Assembly: GCA_001574975.1 (NCBI GenBank)
Contig: KQ965758.1
Location: forward strand, 128,763 to 192,762
Length of the DNA stretch: 64,000 nucleotides
Source: Gonapodya prolifera JEL478
Taxonomy: Eukaryota; Monoblepharomycota; Monoblepharidomycetes; Monoblepharidales; Gonapodyaceae
Direction: 5' to 3'
Part shown: in pieces, positions 23,082-34,811 of the stretch
Position numbering within the stretch: the first letter of the stretch is position 1
How the letters are laid out: each line of letters begins with the position of its first letter
Program-made: the position numbers and the translations under genes
The notes under the pieces: model-generated
Seen by the model: only the letters and a program-made list of their open reading frames with translations
Database searches by the model: none
Told to the model about the DNA's origin: nothing

Positions 23082-23817
23082 TGGGCCGTGGGGGGAGGTG
23101 GGGCTTTTGCCGTGAAGGGTGAACTTGTAACTACTTCCTGAGGGAGCTCCCTCACTGTGAGCGAGAAGAGTATGATGGACTAAAACTACTCAGTCGCAAG
23201 GAGAGAGTGGAGGGGAGTCGTTGGTGACGTGAGTCCGGGACTGTGACGTGCAAGCTGAATGCGGGTGCAGAGTTCTAAAATTAGGTTTTGGGCGGTAGCG
23301 GATGAACTCAAACCAACTTATGTACTTAGTAAGAGTCCGAAATGGAAGTTCTGATAATATTTCATGATTAAAATACAAGGGGCCAAGCGAACTTCAAGTG
23401 AAATTGAAAAGATCTTTTAATGGAACAGGGAAGATTCCGTTTCGCGTCATGACGAGACCACTTGGCTTATGACCCAAATATTTGCAATCTATCACGTCAA
23501 TTTTGAGCGGCGCAGACACGTGTCCACACTCCGCAATAATTTCCATGACGCAGGGGGATCCTGAAAAGAAACAGGGTTGATTCAATCGTGTCAAAGCTTA
23601 TGAACGAGCATTGGGACATTAATGCAATGAAGGCAGCAACTGGCGTAAAGTATGCAAAGGTGGCCAAACAGTTCTAAACCTTAGATTACTTGGAATCTCA
23701 TACGCAGTGCGAGATTTCCAAGCAGATCGGGAATGTGAAAGCTGGTGACCACAGCGATCACCACTTTCTAACATTGGATCCACACGCGCTCTCCATTCCG
23801 CGCAGGAACAGCCCACC
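23082..23817. promoter_or_regulatory. Divergent intergenic region with one coding-like stretch
   Basis: Separates the hydrolase and sorting nexin starts. On the minus strand, 23394-23562 follows a good acceptor (TTTCTTTTCAG) and stays open to a stop, reading SPCVMEIIAECGHVSAPLKI then DVIDCKYLGHKPSGLVMTRN. No matching upstream exon could be found, so it is not called as a gene. Confidence 0.4.
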
Positions 23818-26800
23818 ATGGCAGGCGCAGGAGGGTCGATCGACGTCGCAGTCCTGGTCGCGGTCGTGGCGGTGGTGTGTAGTGCACCCATGGCAACGCT
23901 GAGACTCATGCGCTGGCTGGGAATGCTGTACGCCGTCGTTTTTGCGGTGGGGGCGGCGCAGTCTCGTGGAGGGGTGTTCGCGGTGGTGCGGAGGTGGATT
24001 GGTGGGATTCGGGGAAGGGTAACAGGAGAGCTGGAAGGCGAGGGATGGAGCACACGTGGGGTCGAATGGGAGCAGGGCGATGAAAACGAGAAGAAAACAG
24101 TTCCAATCGGTGTTTCAGGACTCGAGCGAGTGGCCGAGCGTGGAAAGAGGGTGATGTCAGAGGAAGGGGAGGTTGACACGGGAGTTGGTAAAGTTGCAGG
24201 CCGAACATCAGCTGCATCGACAACACAACACACGTTGCAACCGCAACACCCACACGAATCCGCAATCGTCAGCTCCCTCCGCACACTCCTTTCGGCACTA
24301 GCTCGCGCACATGTCTCCCGTATCTCAAGTCCCTCACCCACAACTCCACAATCTCCTCTCCCGATGCTCCTCACACATGCTGCGCCTCTTCTCGCCGATA
24401 TCATTCCTTCTCTCCTTCCCCTCCCTACCGCTCCTCTTCTCTCCCGGCTTTCCGCTGCATTTGCCCACCATCTCAACCTTCTCTCTCGCTCCCAGCAATC
24501 GCTCCGTCCTTCTCACTCCCGTTCTTTTTCCGCCACACTTCCACCTCCTCTCCCACATCTTGTACCATTCACACCTCTTCCACCCTCAACTCCCCCTCTA
24601 GCCTCCCCTGTCGAACATCTCGACGACTTCACGCTGATCCCGCCATCTTACAACACGACCCCACAACCTCCCCCACATTCATCTTTGCCAACTCCAACCG
24701 CGCACGTTCCCACGATTCACATGCCCTCACCGGCCAGACCCCGCCTCCCCGCCCACGCGCCCTCCTTCTCCTCTGCGCTCCAAGACGCCATGCTCTCCCC
24801 TCTCCCAACCACACCGGCTCCTCTATCATCTCTATCCCCCACACCGCCCGCTTCGGGCATCTTCCAAGCCTCCCCCCCGACGTTTCCACTCCACGCGGCG
24901 CTCTCTGCTGGCCCAGACGCGGAAGAAGAGTACTGGCGCCGCTTCCTCTCTTTTGAGAAAACGGGGGGCGTGGTGAGGGCGGGACCGGTCAGAAGTCGGC
25001 GGGCGAGCGCCGCTGGTATTTTGTTTGCAAGTTTGCGAGCGGGGGATCAGATCCTTGACGGACTTGGAGCGTCAAGGTCCCGTGCATCCACTGGGAATCG
25101 CGACAGTGATGACACCGCATCACCTCCACCCCCCACGCCCCCACCACCGACCCCACTCACCCACCTCGCAATCTCGTGGGCGTCAACACGGCTTCTCCCC
25201 CCGCTCGTGTGGCACCTCTCCTCCCCGGACATCCTCCCATTACTCTTACTGCACCCGCTGAGCGTCGTCTCCACCCGCACACGCCACGTCGCCGCACTTC
25301 GCGCCCGCCTGCGCGACATCGTCACGGCGATACCCCCTGTGTTCGTGAAGGGATCAAGTGTAGATGACGTGGCGAAAGGGATTGCCCGGTGTGCGAATAC
25401 AGTCGATTTGAGGAGTATGCGCCATGCGTGCTTGGTGGCGGGGAAAGGCTCCGCGCAGGTGGCTAATCTGCTCAAGGCGTGTGAAAAGAGGATGGTTGAG
25501 TTGGGGCTGGGTGCGTCAAGGGAAGGGTCGGGAGGTATTGGTGGGGCTGACTCGGTGAGTAAGGGAGGGGAAGCTCGGAAGCGCAGCGGGGCAGTGGTAG
25601 CAAGGCTGGAGCGAATGGTACCGAGATCCAGATGCATACCCCAATTCTCAAGGCTGTCTTCTCAACTCGCCATTGTCACATTTTCGCTCCTAGCCCCCAT
25701 CCACACTCATTCGCTCGGCATACCATCTTCCTCAATGCACACCATCCCTACCTTCCACCGTCTCTGCCCTGCTCTCCACCACTGACGCCGCGCTGCTCTT
25801 CTTCTTCCTCAAACACGCCCGGTCCCGCCCTGGACCCCCTCCCGCGTTGGCCTTGGCCTCATTCTGGCTCGCCTGCGAGCCATACGCGTCCCAGCACGCG
25901 GCGTTGTCCTGGGCACCGCCTGGGCAGAAGCGCGCGGCTGCTATCACCGTACTTCGCCAAACAGCGCGCCAGCTCGTGCGGACGTTCAGCCTCCTCCCGT
26001 CTCCGGGAGACCCAGCTCCACACAGGTCCCCGCTCGCCGACGCAGTAGGCATGAGAGGTACAGTGGGAGAGGCCGTGCGGAATTTCATTGGAGACGACCA
26101 GGAAAGCCCCGCCGCAGGTGGGGCTGAGGGAGTTCTTGATGCGAGGACGAAGGCGGAGGAGGCACTTGGAAGCACTTACAAGAGCTTCGAGGGGAGCGAT
26201 GAGTACTGGGGATGGGTTGTGTGGTATCACGCTGGGGTTGATCTGTGGACCGAGGCAGGGGGAGAGGAAACCGATGGGCCAGTGGATGGGGTGAGAGCTC
26301 GCACTGGCGAGGCGGCGGGGAGTGCAGTGGTCGCCGCTTTGAGGAAGGAAGTGTCTCGGAGCTGTGAGTGTGACTTTCCGGGGGCCTGGTTATTTTGGGG
26401 GAAAATTTGATCAACTCCCATGTCGCAAGCAGTGGAGGAGATGCGTGAGTCCGGTGATCGCACGACCGGCCCAGACGAACTGGCGGGATCGAATCAACTC
26501 GGTGCAAAATGGGGCTCAACTGGACCAAGGAATCAGGGCAGATCGACACCTGGTCTCGCCCAATCGGGCTCATCCACATCTGCGGGTGGTGCCATTCCCC
26601 CGAGAACTCCCACTCGCCCCGCCAGTGCACCCCCTATTCGACCCCCTTCCGTGCCCGTCGGAATTGACGCCATGCAGGATTTGCAGGACCGGCTGGATCG
26701 GGTGCTGCTTGAACTGGAGGTGATCGAACGGGGAATGGAGGGTATTCCGAACTCGGTCAAGGACGGTGCCTGTATTGATGAAGAATTGGCTCTGCTGAAG

Positions 26801-28549
26801 GATCTGAAAGATGCCGTGAGGTTTGAGATTGGAGATTTGTGCGTGGAGAGGGACAAGTGTGAGGTGGCGAGGGCAGGGGCGGAGCTCGTGCCTGTGAGTT
26901 GGAGGTTTGAGATAGAGTGCTTCTGGGAATCGACTGACCTGTGCCTGGGCTCGTGGTAGGGAACTTTTAAGTTGACAATGCAGACGAGCGACAGAGCAGG
27001 GGGGATAAGGAGAGCGAGGAGGGTTGTTGTGAGTGTGTGATCGTGCATTGCTGGATGGTTTGTGGTTGCAACAACATTTATCCCCACCCTTTCGATCCCT
27101 CTTGTCACACCTGAATTCACTACTACATATGGATTCACCCAGTTCTACGACGTCGTCATTGAAAAACGGGACCGTTCACTCTCATGGAATGTCCTGAGGA
27201 GGTTCTCTGAGTTCGATTCCCTCAACAAGGCCCTCGAAGCTCGTTACGGTCGTGTAAAAGATTTTTCTTTCCCCAAAAAGGGCCTTCAGACGCTCGTGAA
27301 AAGCAAAAAGATAGTCGAGGATCGCAAGGTCTTGTTGGCGAGGTACTTGCAGGTTGGTGTGGTGGGACAACATTGCGTGGTTACGAAATGCACTGACGAA
27401 ATCAAATGGATGTCTTGTCAGAGGTGTCTCGATGATAATGTGGTGTGTCGGTCAGAAGAGCTGAAAGTTTTTCTGAACCCTGCGAGAAGAGGGGGCTGGG
27501 CAGGGCAGAGGCTGAAGCGGGGGACTCTCGGGACGGGAGCCAACAGGGGATTTGGTGAGAGCATATCTGTGATCTGACGGAATGGGGTGTCACTTTCTCA
27601 ACATTATATTCCTCGTGGATGAACCAGTTTCTTTGTCCCCCCAAAAAGGCGGGAGCAAAGAAAATGATGGTGTAGACTCTGAATCAGACTCAGACCTCGA
27701 GCTCTCAACAGAAGACCTTGGGGGATCTCAGGATCTTCGACCGCCGGGATCGCGTGATGTGCCAGCAATGGAACTGCTTGGACCGCTCCTGAAACGCGAG
27801 AATGTGGACCCTTTGGCAAGTATGATGGAGTTTCTGGAGACAGTCTTACCCGCGATAATGCAAGACAAGGAGAGCGATGCGGTGTATGGTCCGTTTTACC
27901 GGATGCTGGTTGTGCTAATGACGAGAAGTTGGGCGCCAACCGCCCTGTGCCTTTCGATAAACGGTACCGCAAATGGTACGGGGCCAAGCGATGATGCCAC
28001 GGATCGGAACGTGCAACGAGGAAAGCCACTTTTGGGCCAGACTTTGTCCAGTAAAGAAGATCGGTCAAGGTGAGCTGTTTCAACTGGACAAGCTTGGCTG
28101 CACCTAATAGTTAACGTATCATGGACGGATGTTATTGTAGTACACCTTCCCTTAACAGTGCCAACTTGGAACATCGTGCAGTGTCATTCCTGAACGAGGT
28201 TGTAAAGGAGGTCGGAACTATACCTCCCGGAAGTGGGTCATTCTCGGACATTTTGGGACGCATTGTGCAACGAAACGTCGACGCTGGCTTGTTTGGCCAT
28301 ACGATGTCCGATGTGGTTGAAAGATTTGCCGACGGGATGCCTGGTGAGCGTGGTGAGAGGTTATAAACTGTTGCTGTATGTCGCTGATGCTTTGCTATAA
28401 CAGGACATATCACACGGCTGCTGGGATTCGCTTCGTCAATCGATGCAATCACATTTACATTCGAGTCCTTACAGAATGCTACACTCAATAAGCACTTGCT
28501 GTATACACTTATCGACATTACAGCAGAAGAAGCACAGTTCTCGCAGTGA
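23818..28549 (+). CDS. Sorting nexin, Mdm1/SNX13-SNX14-like (TM-PXA-RGS-PX-nexin C)
   Basis: Tethering protein of the Mdm1 class, which anchors in the ER and contacts vacuole/lysosome or lipid droplets through its PX domain. The start at 23818 reads MAGAGGSIDVAVLVAVVAVV, with two hydrophobic segments in the first 55 residues. PXA-like helices follow (SAIVSSLRTLLSALARAHVS; LLADIIPSLLPLP; AISWASTRLLPPLVWHL). Next are an RGS-like region with FWLACEPYASQHA and GSDEYWGW, a coiled coil (QDLQDRLDRVLLELEVIERG), PX (YDVVIEKRDRSLSWNVLRRF, SEFDSLNKALEARYG, KKGLQTLVKSKKIVEDRKVL), and a nexin C domain ending LQNATLNKHLLYTLIDI. The stop is at 28547-28549. The PXA is interrupted by long Pro/Ser stretches. 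All domains are collinear on one strand with compatible exons, which supports one gene. Confidence 0.85.
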
Positions 28550-28692
28550 TGCTAGCAGAATGATAGCTCTACGCTCTGGAATACCACTGGTCCCTGGACC
28601 GGATCTGATTTTGGGGCTATGGGAGGCTTTTGCTTTGCAGCGATGACGAACAGTCGCTTCTCGTGATTGTTCTGGATTAGTTCGAAGACTGG

Positions 28693-31600
28693 TCATTGAC
28701 ACCAAAAGCAAGGAGTTGCTCGGGCTGTTCTACATACCTTCGTCCACCAACGCAGCATCAACGAGTCCTCAGCTGTGAGGTATTTTTCTAGTTAAAGGAC
28801 ACGAGTTGTAACTGTGCATGAAAGGAGACTCACTGGGCAATAAATGGAAGCCCCCGGCTACAGCGGTGTACAGCCCAAGGATTGCTTGAAGTTGACTGTG
28901 TCAGTGGTGACTAGTAATAACGAAAGAATCGCAATAGAGCTCACCCATTAAGACACCATAGAAAATGAGTGCTAGGTATAAGTGTAATGGTTGTATTAGC
29001 CCGCGAAATAGATCACGTTCGACATTGTGCTCACTTGTTCGATAGCTGGATATTTTCACTACGCTCACTTGGATCAAAACTCAAACTCGTTACGAACAAT
29101 TGAAAGTGCAACATCTCTTACCGATGATTGTAACAGTCGGTATCGTGATCAAAAGTATTGCACCGAACACTCCCACCGGTGATCGAAACGGTCGCGGAAC
29201 CTGTGGGTACTTTATAGCGAATCCAATGTAAGTAATTCCCACACCTGATAGTAAAAGATATTACGACGTGTCACAGTTCGTTGAAGGAATGGAACATGGA
29301 TCAACACACCAATGTAGCTGTTGTGAAACGAACTTGGTTAAAAGTTTTGGTACCTCATCGACTACGCGTCACAACTTACGCTATGAACCCGCTAACGACC
29401 GTCAGATTTAATAGCAGGCTGATTGGGTCCAAATCCGCGTACCACTTCTGGAAAGTCCACACCACAACAGAAACGATGTAATTGAATATCGCCACCGCTA
29501 CCGTCGCTCTCCAAGGCACGAAGTCCTTGTTATCGGAAGTCACTGAAAGGAAATGGGGCAGAAACCCTGTCCTCGATAACGCCCATAGCTGGCGCCCGGC
29601 GGCCCACAGCATTGCCATCAAGTTGCACAGGTATGGAGGCATGAGATAAAGGATGAACGGTCGTCGCCAGGATTCACCCTTCATTGAAGCCGTCTTTCAT
29701 GTCAACAGGACTCCACGTTGAAAAGCTACGCGAAACCCACATAAGTGTACGCCATAACATCAACCATGGGATATCCCGAATCCTCCATCGTATAAATTCC
29801 AGGTTTGACTGAGGATGTGATGTCAAGAACGAGTCATGAAACTCCCTTGTGAGATCTGAACGGCGTTGAACCTACCCAGCACATTGAAAACCATGAGCAA
29901 AGCCGCACACATCGCGAGTACACCCCACGTTGCCATCAAACTTCTCGGCGTGTTGACCGCTGGATTGACCATTTCCTTCGATGCAACGCTGAGACACTCG
30001 AGCCCGGTGAACCACCACGCCGCGTCCGGTATCATTGTGATGATCCCGTTTACTCCGCCCGAGAACACACTGATCTCGCACATAGCTTTTCCTGTGAGTC
30101 GAATACAATCTCCTGTCGCGTTCACCTCGGCGCACACGCAGGGGTCTGTGGGGGGGACGAACTCAGCGGGGGATCCGAACGCCATAGATGTGTCCAACTG
30201 GTTTGCGGCGATCGCACAGAAGACAAAGATTTGGAGCACAGACGTGAGAGCAAGGAAAGCCATGAGATTCCAACTAAGGTAGTTGTAACGGGTGATTAGA
30301 ATGACTAGAAATGGAGTCGTTCAATTTGGTTTCAAAGGGGCGAGGGGTGGATATGGGAACCGCTTACCCCCCCAAGTGAGATAAATGACCATGATGAGCG
30401 GACCCCATTCTGCGTGATCTATGCCCAACATTTCCGACACATAACTTGACATGCCCACGAGGCACAGACATATGAAGCTGGAGTACTCCAGCAGTTCGCT
30501 TCGGGTATAAAACATGCGCTCCACCTTCAATTTGTAGTGTCAATGCACGAAGCGACGCACCTGTTCCCAATGACGAACCCCATTGAGCTGTTCAGAACAG
30601 CTCTGGAGTAGGCGTATGCACCTCCGACGCAGGGTATGGATGTGGACATTTCCGCGAGACATAATGCGAGACACAGGTACATCTTGGGCAAATAGGTTCA
30701 ATAGTGACGTGCCAAACACGATGCACGCAGAGAAGGAACAGAGCTTACAATCCCTGCGACGACTGTCGCAACCCAAAATCCACCGTATCCGGCGTGAAGC
30801 CCGATATTCCATCCTGCAAATTCGCCCGAGATAACTGCGCTGACGCCGAGTCCGAGTAGCTGTAGCAGGCTGGCCTTGAACACAGGTGGGACCCGGCGGT
30901 CCATGTAGAGGAGCCAGCGGTCGGAAACGGTTGAATCATCGGGGTATACTAAGGTAAGTGAAGAAACGGTGTTAGGTGTGATTGAGGTGGTAAGTGACAC
31001 GAGACTCACCGTCCATGAGGACCTTTTCGTGCCACCATTTGCGCACGCGAAGGTACCACTGTCGCACCAGAGTGGCGCCATCAGGCGTGATGGACTGCAA
31101 GCTGGTAGGGTCGCCGTACTCTCCAAGGACGCTCGATCTCCGTTGGAAGCTGAGCTGTTCGACTGGCACGATGAGCTCTCCCACGGTGTTTCGTCTGCGG
31201 CGACTGCCCGAGTTAATGGAGCTCAGGATACTTCCCAGGGCGGTACTCGAGCTAACGTGCGGGTCGTCTTTCTTTTCGCCGTCGGGGGGGGGAGGTGGTG
31301 GGCCCGCGGTGGAGCTGGACGGGGCCGAGAGAGAGTCGGAGGTGGCTGAAGGCTTCTTTTCTTCGATGATAAAGGAGACCTTGGCTTCGGGACGGGGCTT
31401 TCTTTGGAGGGTTCCTCCGTGGGGGGTCGACAGTGTGGATCCTCGTGAAGCGAGCTGCATTCCAAGGTCTGGCTGGGGTGAGAGGGACGAATCGGTGACG
31501 ACTTTCTTGAAGAAGAACTCGGCGTCGTGCCGGATGTCTTCCAGCGCGTCGAGTTCGGCTTCTTTCTCGTCAAGGGGCGGGAGCACCTTTTCGTTTCCGG

Positions 31601-32027
31601 CAAAGGTGCGAATGTCCTGCGATACGGACTGAACAAACTGCTCGATCGACGTCATCCGGGGACTGGAGCTGCTGGTGTTGGAGAATGATTTACCAAGGCG
31701 CTGCAAGATATCAGTGGAGTTGCCCGTCTTGCGAGTTTTGGATCTCTGTCCGTCCGAAGAAACAGATTTTTCCGTTGTGTATGTCGCAGCACGTGGGAGG
31801 CCGTTGTCACGGATCGCTTTAGGTTCATCCGATGCAGTACGGGAGACATTTTCACCAATGTTGACGATGGCATTGGGCAGAGAAGGGAGGGATTGCGGGT
31901 GAGTCCCAGATTTCTGCTCCCATGACTGCCTGCTAGGATCCCCATTGGAGTGATGAGAACCATCATCAGCTGACCCTGGATGATCCTGCATCGAAAGATC
32001 TCCATTCGGGACTTGCGAGCCCTCCAT
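28693..32027 (-). CDS. APC-family transporter, ethanolamine-permease-like, with long N-terminal extension
   Basis: Amino-acid/polyamine/choline superfamily importer. The start at 32027 reads MEGSQVPNGDLSMQDHPGS. The first ~345 residues are hydrophilic and Ser/Pro-rich, predicted cytosolic. Helix 1 begins at ASLLQLLGLGVSAVISGEFA with GWNIGLHAGYGGF, the signature of ethanolamine permease relatives. MYLCLALS, AEMSTSIPCVGGAYAYSRAV, SSFICLCLVGMSSYVSEMLG, ECLSVASKEMVNPAVNTPRS, AGRQLWALSRTGFLPHFL, a loop YPQVPRPFRSPVGVFGAILL and later helices follow. The last exon ends CRTARATPCFWCQ with the stop at 28693-28695. Around a dozen exons. It ends 143 bp from the sorting nexin stop (convergent). The substrate is likely ethanolamine or an amino acid, by family only. 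Confidence 0.9.
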
Positions 32028-32322
32028 CGTCTGCTCCGATGCAGGTGCTCTTCAGATCTGATTGGGAATAAGGCCAGTCGTGAGTCTTCGCAGGGAGAAA
32101 GGCAACATTCGCCACGAACCGTGCTGTGCGGAGTGATTGCATCGCTTCGTGTGAAACGAGAAGAGGGAATTCTCTTGTCATGTGAGCCCATCGGCACAAG
32201 AGGATTGGCGGCTGTGGCCACTTGGTCACAACCCCCGGTTTTCTTTCGTTGAGGGTTCTAGTTCTCCGCCCCGATTCTCACCACTTTTGCATTCTCATCC
32301 AACCATCCTCAACCTGCTCTCA

Positions 32323-33960
32323 ATGAGGGTTGCACACATCATCGCGTTTTCCCTCGCGGTTGCCTCGTCTTCCGCCGCGCTGCCGTTCATCCACCGCAAG
32401 CCTACTGTGCTGTCTTTGCAGGACTCGTTCCAAGTTCCACTTTTCCGTGAGAATGAGGGACTGGACGCGACCCTCGAAGCCCTCGAAACTCTGGTGCTCG
32501 CGCCCATCGCCTGTGCAAACCCAAGCGCTGATTTGCCCGTGAAGGGGGATTTTCCCGCTCTCACATTCCCCATCGACCAAGTCAGCATCGTAGACATTGA
32601 AACGAAGGGAGCGGCTATCGGAAACATCTCTGTAGCCGTCACCGATGATGCTCTGATCATGGCTGCTAAGAAGAGCTCTTGTGAGTCACACACCTTTCCT
32701 CCTCAAACGAATACAATTCTTATCCCTCTATCAATCCTTCAAGCTCCTGCACTACCCGAACCTTCCCCAGCCCTCTCCTCCAACATCACATTTGCGACAT
32801 CGGTTTCTGCCACAACCCCGGAACTAATGGCATCCCTCATGCTCACCCCTCCAACTCTTGTCTTCGACCCAATCACGGGCAAGCTCACATACAACCTCAC
32901 CACCCCGTCCAAGTTCCTCGTACCCACCGAGTGAGTACTAACATCGTGCACAACCATCCTCCTAAGCCAACCAATCCCTCCCTCTGAAGCTGCGCCATCG
33001 TGAAACTGACCGCCACCGTCCCCAAATACGTCAACATCACGGACCTCAAAGTAAGCGTCTTTACTCTCAGAATCACTCCAAACGCGTGCTCATGCATCCC
33101 ATTGGTAGGTTAGTACCGCCATGATGTCTGTTGACATCCTCGGTACCGCTGCCCACTCGAACCCCGACGATGGAATGGACTTTGAGTCTCTGGACGTCCT
33201 CTCCGTCTTTGGACACGTCGGCATTGTCCAGGTTTGTGGTGTCATTTAGCGAGTGGACGATGTCGAAGTAAACCCCTCTCACCACTTCACAGACCAAAAC
33301 CGCGACCACCGTCCAAGCTGTTAGCGTTAACGGCGAGATCACCAGCGACGCCATATACGCCGGCGTGAACGTGTCCTACCTCGCCACCCGAGGTGAGAAA
33401 ACTACATTTTAGGCTATCGTCAATTCTCGCACCTTACCCTCCCCTTCTTCATTTAGGCGCAATCTCCCTCACTAACTCGGTCGTCAACGGAAATGTCTCC
33501 TTGACGTCCATCCTTGGTTCCGTGTACGCATCCTCCGTGTCCTTCAACGGTTCCTTCAATGCGTCTTCCAGGATCGGCGAGGCACGGGCAGCTCCGATCA
33601 CGATCCTCAAGGTATGTTCGGCAGTCGTGCTTGAGCGCACATAAATCTACGCAGCCTCATTCTCCACCCCATCACGTCACCTCACCCTAGGATGCAAGCT
33701 ACCCCATCGATACCTCCATCTCCATCTGGAGCGTCCTAGGCGCGGCGTATGTCGAGATCACCGACCCTTTCGACGGTCCCTTCAACGCCAGCGCGGGATT
33801 CGCGTCCCTCCCAGTCGTGTGGGACGCCAAAGGTCTCGTCACCGTCATACCTGGAATCTACCCGACCAAGGTGTCCGGCGTGAGGGGACAGCCAAATGGT
33901 TTGGACTACGTGAATGTGGCGAGCAAAGTGGGGGGTTCGACGTTGAAGTTTATTGGGTGA
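32323..33960 (+). CDS. Secreted protein of unknown function
   Basis: The start MRVAHIIAFSLAVASSSAAL is a typical signal peptide (basic start, hydrophobic core, small residues near the cleavage site). The mature part is beta-rich and repetitive in character, with many N-glycosylation sequons, for example GNISVAVTDD, SNITFATSV, YVNITDLK, NVSYLATRG, GNVSLTSILG and NASSRIGEA. About six exons; the stop TGA is at 33958-33960. I do not recognise the family; the Ser/Thr-rich strands recall cell-surface or wall proteins. There is no membrane anchor or GPI signal at the C-terminus (ends GGSTLKFIG). It is divergent from the APC transporter with about 295 bp between start codons. Confidence 0.7.
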
Positions 33961-34151
33961 ACGTTCGAGGGCGGGAGAGGGGTTAACGTTTGGTCACTTA
34001 TTTTGCGGATTAGATTCTTAGAACACGAAAAAGTCATCTTGCAACTTGCAGTAATTATACAGTAATATTTTCACACTTCTACGCACACGCAAGAGCATAC
34101 CAACCAAAGCGTATATGTACATCCAACTTGTCACAATTTGCAGTTCCCGTC

Positions 34152-34811
34152 TCAAGCTTTCTTCCCCGCCGGCCCATCAAAAAGCTCGATCTTTTCCTCG
34201 TCCGTCTTTCCACCTTCGAACGCGATCAGCATCGCCCGGCCTGACCGCTCGTACACCCGCGCGTGCACGCATCCGTACGGGGGCTGGTTCACCCTTATCT
34301 ATCACCGCATCGTCATTAGTTTGGCCTCCCTTCCTAACGTAAGTGCAGCAACGGCCCACCTTGATGAACAGCGTGCCGCCGTTCGACGTCCCTCCCACCA
34401 ATGTTTTGTACGAGATAACCTCGTAGTAGGCGAACGACGTCCCCATGAGCGTCTGCAGCCTTGTCCTTATCTGGTCAGCCGCGGAGCGGGACCAGTCGTC
34501 CGCTGGTAAGAGGTCGGCTAGAAACGCCCGATTAGGGAGGATCGAGGGGAGCTCAACGTCCATCGTGGCCCAGAGAAACCGCACTAAATCTCACGCGAAA
34601 GAACAGCGGGCGGCTTCTGCATGCTCGGTGGAATCACCACGGTCCTCCCCGCCAGGCCCTGCACAACCTGTGGTTCAGTCCCAAACGGTGGAGCATCCGG
34701 GACATCAGCGGGGGGCAGGCCCATGTCCGCTCTCATCTGGTCCCAGTTTGGTTTTTCCTTTCGCTCTTTCGGCAGGGGTTTAGGTTTGTTGTACATGACG
34801 CCTTCATTCAT
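34152..34811 (-). CDS. Cystatin-fold protein with N-terminal extension
   Basis: The C-terminal part matches type-1 cystatins (stefins): DQIRTRLQTLMGTSFAYYEV, ISYKTLVGGTSNGGTLFIK (family: SYKTQVVAGTNYFIKV) and, after an intron, PPYGCVHARVYERSG and EEKIELFDG. I read it as continuous with an upstream exon, MNEGVMYNKPKPLPKERKEK through GRTVVIPPSMQKPPAVLS. The two are joined in frame over a 77-nt intron with donor GTGAGATTT and acceptor TTTCTAG. The alternative is a stand-alone cystatin starting at 34563 (MDVELPSIL), only 20 bp from the stop of the upstream frame. Exons further upstream (for example from an ATG at 35045, MRASRSLYKRKLLF) are possible but not resolved. The inhibitor loop is not canonical, so protease inhibition is uncertain. 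Confidence 0.55.

Noticed and set aside
34564-34584. 20-bp gap as the border of two separate minus-strand genes
   Set aside because: Not excluded, but too small for a promoter. A 77-nt intron with standard signals joins the two frames in phase, so one gene is preferred.
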